Below are positions 7,787 through 12,847 of a stretch of 12,847 nucleotides of DNA, in pieces. Numbering within the stretch: the stretch's first letter is position 1; each line of letters begins with the position of its first letter. The notes beneath the pieces were generated by a model. It saw only the letters and a list, made by a program, of their open reading frames with translations. It had not been told where the DNA came from and did not search any database. This stretch comes from Litoreibacter sp. Its GTDB lineage: Bacteria > Pseudomonadota > Alphaproteobacteria > Rhodobacterales > Rhodobacteraceae. Where the stretch lies: the NCBI GenBank assembly GCA_013042765.1, contig JABDPP010000251.1, positions 1 through 12,847 on the forward strand, in the 5' to 3' direction. The position numbers and the translations under genes are program-made.

Positions 7787-7801
7787 GGACCAAAACGGTC
7801 C
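7787..7801. promoter_or_regulatory. GGACC/GGTCC dyad before ftsZ
   Basis: GGACC (7787-7791), spacer AAAAC, and GGTCC (7797-7801) form a perfect 5-bp dyad, 34 nt before the ftsZ ATG. Like the dyad before ddl, it follows an ACAATA sequence within a few bases. No T-run follows, so a terminator is unlikely. A shared operator or a small 5' UTR hairpin are both possible. Confidence 0.38.
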
Positions 7802-7835
7802 CATTCGTAATATTTACAGCAGGCGGACCCAGCAC

Positions 7836-9458
7836 ATGACCCTCAATCTTCGGATGCCCGAACAGACAGACCTCAAACCTCGTATCACCGTTTTCGGTGT
7901 TGGTGGCGCAGGCGGAAACGCCGTTAACAACATGATCGAGAAGGCGCTGGATGGCGTCGATTTCGTCGTCGCGAACACGGATGCACAAGCCCTTCAGCAG
8001 GGTAAGGCGCAAATCAAGGTTCAGCTGGGTGTCAAGGTTACCGAAGGGCTGGGCGCTGGGGCTCGGCCGTCTGTCGGCGCTGCCGCGGCAGAGGAGACGA
8101 TCGAGGAGATCGTCGATCATCTGGCCGGTGCACATATGTGCTTCATCACAGCTGGTATGGGCGGAGGCACCGGAACGGGCGCCGCGCCGATCATTGCTCA
8201 GGCCGCCCGCGAGCTGGGGGTACTGACTGTCGGCGTTGTCACCAAGCCGTTTCAGTTTGAGGGCGCCAAGCGCATGTGTCAGGCAGAAGAAGGCGTCGAG
8301 GCGCTTCAGAAAGTCGTCGACACGCTGATCATTATTCCAAACCAGAACCTTTTCCGCCTTGCCAATGAGAAGACCACCTTCACCGAAGCCTTCTCGATGG
8401 CCGATGACGTGCTCTATCAGGGCGTGAAGGGTGTGACCGACCTGATGGTGCGGCCTGGTATGATCAATCTCGACTTTGCCGATGTGCGCGCCGTCATGGA
8501 CGAGATGGGCAAGGCCATGATGGGCACCGGCGAAGCCGAGGGCGAGACCCGCGCCATCGAGGCCGCAGAGAAGGCGATCGCCAATCCGCTTCTCGATGAG
8601 ATATCGCTGCGTGGTGCAAAGGGTGTTCTGATCAACATCACTGGCGGCCACGATTTGACTCTGTTCGAACTCGACGAAGCGGCCAACAAGATTCGCGAGC
8701 AGGTTGACCCGGATGCGAATATCATCGTGGGTTCTACACTTGACACGGGTATGGAAGGCACGATGCGCGTTAGCGTTGTGGCCACCGGGATCGATGCCAA
8801 CGAAGAGTTGCTGGAAACACCACATCCGCGTCGGTCTCTGGCGTCTCCGCTACCGATGGAACGCGCTGCGGAAGAAGAAACTGTTTTGGAAGAGCCCGCT
8901 GCCTTTGCTCCAGCCGAAATACCTCAGGAGGCGATCACCGCACAGGGCGAAGAGCCCTCGCTCTTTGCCGAGATCGAGCAGCCGCAAGCTGTGGCCGCGC
9001 AGGCTGGAGGCGGATTTGTTCATGCAGCGCCGCAGTACGCGCAGCCGGGCATGACGGCGGAGACCAGCAGTAGTCTGGACGGGAGCGAACTGCCGGAGCC
9101 TGTCTATCGGCCCGCCGCACCGACCCAGTCTGCTGTTGCAGCAGAAGCGCCCGCCGCGCGCCCCGCTGCGGGAACGCCGACGGCCCAGGCGCTGGAACGC
9201 TTGCAGGCGGCCGTCAACAAGGCACCGGATGCCCCGCAGGTCTCGCAACCTGCCGCTGCCCCCACGCCACCGGCGGCGGAACGGCCCCGCTTCGGGATTA
9301 ATTCACTGATCGGTCGGATGACTGGCCACAGCGCTGAGGAGACCCCTCAGCCTGCGCGCCAGCAACCCTCGATGTCGGCTCCGGAAACGGAATCACATGC
9401 AGACCCCGAGCAGGAGAAGATCGAGATACCGGCCTTTTTGCGGCGTCAGGCGAACTGA
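7836..9458 (+). CDS. ftsZ: FtsZ, tubulin-like division GTPase
   Basis: This 540-residue protein polymerises into the Z-ring at midcell. The GTPase and C-terminal tubulin-like domains span about 15-322: [11 protein letters not shown] at 21-31, the tubulin signature GGGTGTG at 109-115, NTDAQAL at 47-53, and the catalytic T7 loop [11 protein letters not shown] at 211-221 with Asp213 and Asp216. An Ala/Pro/Glu/Gln-rich linker of about 200 residues follows, far longer than the roughly 50 in E. coli but common in alphaproteobacteria. The conserved C-terminal peptide [11 protein letters not shown] (530-540) binds FtsA and other partners. Within the linker two less random segments stand out (446-465 and 485-497). 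It has its own upstream region and ends 26 nt before a strong terminator, so it closes the dcw block. Confidence 0.99.
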   Translation: MTLNLRMPEQTDLKPRITVFGVGGAGGNAVNNMIEKALDGVDFVVANTDAQALQQGKAQIKVQLGVKVTEGLGAGARPSVGAAAAEETIEEIVDHLAGAHMCFITAGMGGGTGTGAAPIIAQAARELGVLTVGVVTKPFQFEGAKRMCQAEEGVEALQKVVDTLIIIPNQNLFRLANEKTTFTEAFSMADDVLYQGVKGVTDLMVRPGMINLDFADVRAVMDEMGKAMMGTGEAEGETRAIEAAEKAIANPLLDEISLRGAKGVLINITGGHDLTLFELDEAANKIREQVDPDANIIVGSTLDTGMEGTMRVSVVATGIDANEELLETPHPRRSLASPLPMERAAEEETVLEEPAAFAPAEIPQEAITAQGEEPSLFAEIEQPQAVAAQAGGGFVHAAPQYAQPGMTAETSSSLDGSELPEPVYRPAAPTQSAVAAEAPAARPAAGTPTAQALERLQAAVNKAPDAPQVSQPAAAPTPPAAERPRFGINSLIGRMTGHSAEETPQPARQQPSMSAPETESHADPEQEKIEIPAFLRRQAN

Positions 9459-9483
9459 TACATCACTCACGGATCAGATAGAG

Positions 9484-9513
9484 AAGACCGGCCATGGCCG
9501 GTCTTTTTTATTT
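9484..9513 (+). terminator. Rho-independent terminator after ftsZ
   Basis: AAGACCGGCC (9484-9493) and GGCCGGTCTT (9496-9505) form a perfect 10-bp stem around a central AT, followed by a T-run (9504-9509) and further T-rich sequence to 9513. As RNA, the central few bases would open to make the loop. It starts 26 nt after the ftsZ stop and should end most dcw transcripts, which gives lpxC its own transcription start. The stem is nearly symmetric, but the opposite strand has only a short purine/T mix, so it acts mainly on the + strand. Confidence 0.93.
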
Positions 9514-9687
9514 AGAACATTAACTTAGGCTAAGTCGCCGTCCTCAATTTCATTTGTTTCAGCACTGTTGCAAACCGACATAAAGCGTGAGTTGAGGAAC
9601 GTCGCGCGTCATTCTACTTATGACCTCCAAGGCGCGCGGATGCGTGTCGAAATTTATTTGCGGGATGAACGATCCCCAGAGGTCTTC
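9514..9687 (+). promoter_or_regulatory. lpxC upstream region
   Basis: This stretch between the ftsZ terminator and the preferred lpxC start must contain the lpxC promoter, but I cannot fix a clear -35/-10 pair. It holds a perfect dyad ACTTAG-G-CTAAGT (9523-9535) next to a TTAA (9520-9523). From 9568 the lpxC frame stays open for 40 codons, with a TTG at 9568 and an ATG at 9640 as possible earlier starts. The encoded extension resembles no LpxC N-terminus I know, so it is probably leader. Confidence 0.4.
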
Positions 9688-10608
9688 GTGCAGACAACAC
9701 TAAACAGAATAATTGCTTTCGAAGGCGTTGGCCTGCACTCGGGCGCGCCTGTGCGCATGAGCGTTCTTCCTGCACCAGCCGGATTCGGGATTTGTTTTGA
9801 CCGGGTCGATCTGACAACTGGCGATACCTTTGTTCCGGCACGCTATGATGCTGTTCGGGAAAAACCACTCTGCACGCGAATTGAGAATACCTCCGGTGTC
9901 GAGGTTCTGACGGTTGAGCATATAATGGCCGCTCTCGCCGGCTGTGGTGTTTCAAACGCTCTCATCGAACTTGACGGCCCTGAAGTGCCAATCATGGACG
10001 GGTGTTCCGCAGCATTCGCTGCTGCGTTGATCGAGGCCGGCGTGGAGGTGCAGGATGCCCCGCTTCAGGCGATCGAGATCCTCAAACCTATCATGGTTCG
10101 CGATGGCGATGCCGTTGCCATGCTGAGCCCGGCCGAAGGCCTCGAGATTGAGTTCCAAATCGATTTCGAGGACGGGGCGATCGGCTCGCAGTCGAAATCC
10201 CTGAATATGGCCAACGGAACCTTCGTGCGCGAGCTTTCCGATTGCCGTACATTCTGCCGCAAGGCGGATATTGACATGATGCATGCCAGCGGATTTGCAC
10301 TTGGCGGAACCTATGAGAACGCGGTGGTGGTCGATGGTGATGCCGTGCTGAGCCCCGGTGGTCTGCGCCGAAAGGATGAAGCCGTGCGCCACAAGATGCT
10401 GGATGCTCTTGGTGATCTTGCACTGGCTGGGGCCCCGATCTTGGGCCGCTATACCGGGCGTCGTGCGGGTCATGCGATGACCAATCGCCTGCTGCGCGCG
10501 CTGTTCGATGCACCCGACGCGCATCGTATCGTCACTTGTTCGGCCGAGCAGGCCCGCCGCTTGCCCGGCGTTGGCGTCAAACCGGCTGATTTGCCGCTCG
10601 TTGCCTGA
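9688..10608 (+). CDS. lpxC: LpxC, UDP-3-O-acyl-GlcNAc deacetylase
   Basis: This 306-residue zinc amidase removes the acetyl group from UDP-3-O-acyl-GlcNAc, the committed step of lipid A synthesis. Visible residues: GVGLHSG at 13-19, EHIMAALAGCGVSN at 77-90 with Glu77 (general base) and zinc ligand His78, GPEVPIMDGCS at 97-107, the zinc ligands His235 and Asp239 in RHKMLDALGDL, and His262 in GHAMTNRLL. E. coli LpxC has 305 residues. I chose GTG 9688 because AGAGG (9678-9682) sits 5 nt upstream and the protein then begins QTTLNRIIAFEG, as family members do. Earlier in-frame starts would add up to 40 residues. In alphaproteobacteria lpxC commonly follows ftsZ. A terminator separates them here. 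Confidence 0.97.
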   Translation: MQTTLNRIIAFEGVGLHSGAPVRMSVLPAPAGFGICFDRVDLTTGDTFVPARYDAVREKPLCTRIENTSGVEVLTVEHIMAALAGCGVSNALIELDGPEVPIMDGCSAAFAAALIEAGVEVQDAPLQAIEILKPIMVRDGDAVAMLSPAEGLEIEFQIDFEDGAIGSQSKSLNMANGTFVRELSDCRTFCRKADIDMMHASGFALGGTYENAVVVDGDAVLSPGGLRRKDEAVRHKMLDALGDLALAGAPILGRYTGRRAGHAMTNRLLRALFDAPDAHRIVTCSAEQARRLPGVGVKPADLPLVA

Positions 10609-10716
10609 TCTCGAAATTTGGCTCCAAAGACATTTTGCACCGAAAAAACTTGTGCTAGACCAGTCCATGGAAGTCGTCCGCAATCTCGGCGACAGTGCAG
10701 GTAAGGTCGGCGTTTC
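10609..10716 (+). promoter_or_regulatory. lpxC-bamD intergenic region
   Basis: This 108-bp gap shows no terminator. TTGCAC at 10635-10640 could be a -35, but the only nearby -10-like sequences (around TAGACC, 10656-10661) are spaced too closely, so a promoter here is weakly supported. AAGG at 10703-10706 is a plausible ribosome site 10 nt before the bamD ATG. Read-through from lpxC remains possible. Confidence 0.25.
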
Positions 10717-11589
10717 ATGGGGCGCATAAGCTCAATCTCCAAGCTCTTCTTAACGCTGGCTGTTGTGGCTGGATTATCGGGTTGCGGCGAGCGCGGATTG
10801 ATGGGGACAGGGCTCTTCAAAATCGGGTCCAACAGGCCCGCGCCGCTCGAGTCCTTTGGTCCACAGGAAATCTACCAGCGCGCCGAAGCTGAACTTCAGG
10901 ACGGCGACACCGAAGAAGCCATCAGGCTTTTCAGAGAGGTTGAGCGTCTCTATCCCTACTCGGACTGGGCGAAGCGGTCTCTCATCATGTCAGCTTTCGC
11001 GCTGCATGCGACACGCAACTATGAAGAGTCCCGGGTGGCCGCTCAGCGCTTCATTGACTTTTATCCCGCCGATGACGACGCGGCCTATGCCCAGTATCTC
11101 GTGGCGCTCAGCTACTATGACCAGATTGACCAGGTCGGCCGGGACCAGGGTCTGACCTTCAAGGCCCTGCAGGAATTGCGCACGGTAATCGAGCGCTATC
11201 CGGATACCGATTATGCAAAGTCGTCGATCCTGAAGTTTGATCTCGCCTTCGACCATCTGGCGGGAAAAGAGATGGAGATCGGGCGGTTCTACCTCAAGCG
11301 TGGCCATTATACTGCAGCGATCAACAGGTTCCGTGTGGTGGTGGAAGACTATCAGACCACGACGCATACGGCTGAGGCACTGCACAGGCTGGTGGAGAGC
11401 TATCTTTCCTTGGGGCTGACGGACGAGGCGCAGACGGCGGCCGCAATCCTCGGCTATAACTTCCAGTCCACGGGGTTCTACCAAGACAGCTTCAACCTGT
11501 TGAAAGGCCGCGGGCTGGAGCCGGAGGCGCGCGGTTCGGGCTGGTTGAGCGATGTTTACCGCCAGGTGATCCGGGGCAAATGGCTGTAA
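10717..11589 (+). CDS. bamD: BamD, outer-membrane assembly lipoprotein
   Basis: This 290-residue lipoprotein of the BAM complex helps fold beta-barrel proteins into the outer membrane with BamA. It has a lipoprotein signal peptide: basic start, hydrophobic core at about 10-20, and lipobox LSGC with Cys23 as the lipidated residue; the next residue is Glu, compatible with outer-membrane sorting. TPR-like helical repeats follow from about 48 to 265. The first reads EIYQRAEAELQDGD with EAIRLFREVERLYPYSDWA, a BamD hallmark, and later repeats carry RFIDFYP, YPDTDYA and the YLKRGHYTAAINRFRVV segment. ComL is an older name. Length fits alphaproteobacterial members. It lies between lpxC and recN, a usual place in this class. 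Confidence 0.96.
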   Translation: MGRISSISKLFLTLAVVAGLSGCGERGLMGTGLFKIGSNRPAPLESFGPQEIYQRAEAELQDGDTEEAIRLFREVERLYPYSDWAKRSLIMSAFALHATRNYEESRVAAQRFIDFYPADDDAAYAQYLVALSYYDQIDQVGRDQGLTFKALQELRTVIERYPDTDYAKSSILKFDLAFDHLAGKEMEIGRFYLKRGHYTAAINRFRVVVEDYQTTTHTAEALHRLVESYLSLGLTDEAQTAAAILGYNFQSTGFYQDSFNLLKGRGLEPEARGSGWLSDVYRQVIRGKWL

Positions 11590-11594
11590 GACGC

Positions 11595-11612
11595 GGCGGA
11601 GAGACCTCCGCC
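11595..11612 (+). repeat. Intercistronic hairpin between bamD and recN
   Basis: GGCGGAG (11595-11601) pairs perfectly with CTCCGCC (11606-11612) across an AGAC loop. The stem is G+C-rich, but CCTACGGG follows rather than a T-run, so it is not a normal terminator. It starts 6 nt after the bamD stop and ends 4 nt before the recN ribosome site. It may stabilise the bamD mRNA end or tune read-through into recN. Confidence 0.5.
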
Positions 11613-11628
11613 CTACGGGAGAGCTGAC

Positions 11629-12847
11629 ATGCTGCGCGGTCTCGATATCCGGGACATGCTGATCATCGACCGGCTCTCGCTGGATTTCCAGCCGGGGCTG
11701 AATGTGCTCACGGGTGAGACCGGTGCCGGAAAATCGATCCTTCTCGATAGTCTGGGCTTCGTGCTGGGCTGGCGCGGCCGGGCGGATCTGGTGCGCCAGG
11801 GCGCGGCGCAGGGCGAGGTCACGGCGATCTTCGACCTGCCAGCTGGTCACGCTGCCTTCTCCGTTCTCGAAGAGGCCGGATTTGTGCCCGAGGGCGAACT
11901 CATTCTCCGGCGTGTGAACTATGCAGACGGTCGCAAGCAGGCTTATGTCAATGATCGTCGGGTCAGTGGGGAGGTTTTGCGCAACCTCTCCCAAGCACTC
12001 GTCGAACTCCATGGCCAGCATGATGACCGGGGATTGCTGAACTCGCGGGGGCATCGCGCTCTGCTGGATGCGTTTGCCGCGATCGACGCGGCACCGATGC
12101 GGCGTTCCTGGCGGGTGGTGGCTCAGGCCGAGGCAGCTCTTGAGGCGGCGCAGACCCGGCTCCGGGAAGCCCGCAAAGAAGAGGAATTCCTGCGTCATTC
12201 GGTCAGCGAACTTGAAGCGCTGGACCCCCAGCCCGGCGAGGAGGCCGAACTGGATACGCAACGCCGCCTGATGCAGGCTGGGTCTCGCATTCGGGAAGAT
12301 ATTGCCAAGGCATTACAAGCGCTTGGACCGGATGGGGCGGAAGGCAGTATAGGCGATGCGAGCCGCTGGCTTGACGCGGTTGCCGACAAAGCCGAGGGCG
12401 CGCTGGATGCGCCGCTGGGCGCGCTTGAGCGTGCGATGACAGAGTTGGGCGATGCCGCACAGGGTGTTGAGCTTTGTCTTGAGGCCTTGTCCTTTGACCC
12501 CAGAGAACTCGAAGCCGTGGAAGAGCGCCTCTTTGCCCTTCGCGGGCTAGCGCGCAAACATGACGTTTTGCCGGATGAGCTTGCGGCTTTTTCCGAAACT
12601 CTCCAAGCTCGGTTGGAGGCTGTGGAGGCCGGAGAGGCCCAAATTGCCGCACTGCGGATGGATTTGGTGGAGGCGCGCGAGACTTATGACAAGCGGGCCG
12701 GAGAGATCAGTACAAAGCGGGGCAAGGCCGCCCGTGCCCTTGATAAAGCTATGGCCGCCGAGCTTGGGCCACTCAAGATGGAGCGCGCAGTTTTCACCAC
12801 TCAGATTTCCGAGGACACACCGGGGCCCGATGGCCTCGATGCAGTCG
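11629..12847 (+). CDS. recN: RecN, DNA repair ATPase (5' part only)
   Basis: This SMC-like ATPase acts in double-strand break repair; the gene runs past the window end. The 406 residues seen have no stop. The N-terminal half of the ATPase head shows LDIRDMLIIDRLSLDF, Walker A GETGAGKS at 29-36, and the ELHGQHDD motif at 126-133. A long Ala/Glu/Arg-rich region with coiled-coil character follows from about 160, and the family marks RLFALRGLARKH (about 300-311) and LKMERAVF (about 382-389) come near the edge. The Walker B/signature half of the head is missing only because the window ends. The ATG has GGGAG (11617-11621) 7 nt upstream. RecN is normally about 550 residues. The SMC and SbcC families share Walker A but not the LHGQHDD arrangement. 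Confidence 0.97.
   Translation, partial: MLRGLDIRDMLIIDRLSLDFQPGLNVLTGETGAGKSILLDSLGFVLGWRGRADLVRQGAAQGEVTAIFDLPAGHAAFSVLEEAGFVPEGELILRRVNYADGRKQAYVNDRRVSGEVLRNLSQALVELHGQHDDRGLLNSRGHRALLDAFAAIDAAPMRRSWRVVAQAEAALEAAQTRLREARKEEEFLRHSVSELEALDPQPGEEAELDTQRRLMQAGSRIREDIAKALQALGPDGAEGSIGDASRWLDAVADKAEGALDAPLGALERAMTELGDAAQGVELCLEALSFDPRELEAVEERLFALRGLARKHDVLPDELAAFSETLQARLEAVEAGEAQIAALRMDLVEARETYDKRAGEISTKRGKAARALDKAMAAELGPLKMERAVFTTQISEDTPGPDGLDAV

Larger units (their letters stand above)
7648..7835 (+). promoter_or_regulatory. ftsA-ftsZ intergenic region, probable ftsZ promoter
   Basis: This 188-bp AT-rich gap probably holds a dedicated ftsZ promoter. The best candidate I can see is GTGACC (7732-7737), a 17-nt spacer, and TAAGAT (7755-7760), each matching four of six consensus bases. 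A GANTC site (GATTC, 7758-7762) overlaps this -10. TTTTCACG (7725-7732) and CGTGAAAA (7762-7769) form an 8-bp inverted repeat around it. Downstream lie the GGACC/GGTCC dyad (7787-7801) and the ribosome site AGGCGGA (7821-7827), 8 nt before the ftsZ ATG. No TTAA-N7-TTAA box is present. The promoter assignment is tentative. Confidence 0.45.

Noticed and set aside
10635..10661. Sigma-70 promoter before bamD using TTGCAC and TAGACC
   Set aside because: The spacer is 15 nt, shorter than the usual 16-18, and the -10 match is poor. It is noted only as weak within the intergenic entry.
10667..10729. Twenty-codon leader peptide overlapping the bamD start
   Set aside because: The ATG has no clear ribosome site, and the peptide shows no regulatory pattern such as repeated codons. 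It may just be an open frame; ribosome profiling would settle it.
1..12847. Search for a novel defence, mobile or biosynthetic system
   Set aside because: All large frames on the + strand are recognisable housekeeping genes in a known order. I saw no transposase, integrase, att-like repeat, CRISPR repeat, tRNA or codon-use shift.

Overview
The window is the 3' half of a division and cell wall (dcw) cluster, followed by lpxC, bamD and the start of recN. All genes lie on the + strand and are densely packed. Gene order, an FtsZ with a very long Ala/Pro/Glu-rich linker, and two small membrane proteins of the DUF2484 type between murC and murB point to an alphaproteobacterium, most likely Rhodobacterales (Roseobacter/Paracoccaceae type). 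This assignment comes from recalled family features and gene order, not from a database search.

Layout: ftsW (3' end, 1-405), murG (409-1500), murC (1500-2909), two tandem related DUF2484-type membrane proteins (2962-3216 and 3213-3482), murB (3479-4399), a 118-bp regulatory-looking gap, ddl (4518-5432), ftsQ (5420-6313), ftsA (6313-7647), a 188-bp gap with promoter-like signals, ftsZ (7836-9458), a strong Rho-independent terminator (9484-9513), lpxC (GTG start preferred, 9688-10608), bamD (10717-11589), and recN (11629 to the window edge, incomplete). Many junctions are TGATG, ATGA or longer overlaps, so translational coupling is likely. No stretch longer than 300 bases lacks a gene.

Functionally, MurG, MurC, MurB and Ddl supply peptidoglycan precursors. 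FtsW polymerises septal glycan, and FtsQ, FtsA and FtsZ build the divisome. LpxC commits precursors to lipid A, BamD works in outer-membrane protein assembly, and RecN repairs DNA breaks. The ftsZ terminator separates the dcw block from the envelope/repair block.

I found no mobile element, CRISPR array, RNA gene or obviously novel multi-gene system. The points worth a second look are the DUF2484 pair inside the mur genes; a perfect TTAA-N7-TTAA CtrA-type box before ddl; a GGACC/GGTCC dyad found before both ddl and ftsZ; a possible ftsZ promoter whose -10 overlaps a GANTC methylation site; and two short conserved-looking islands in the FtsZ linker.
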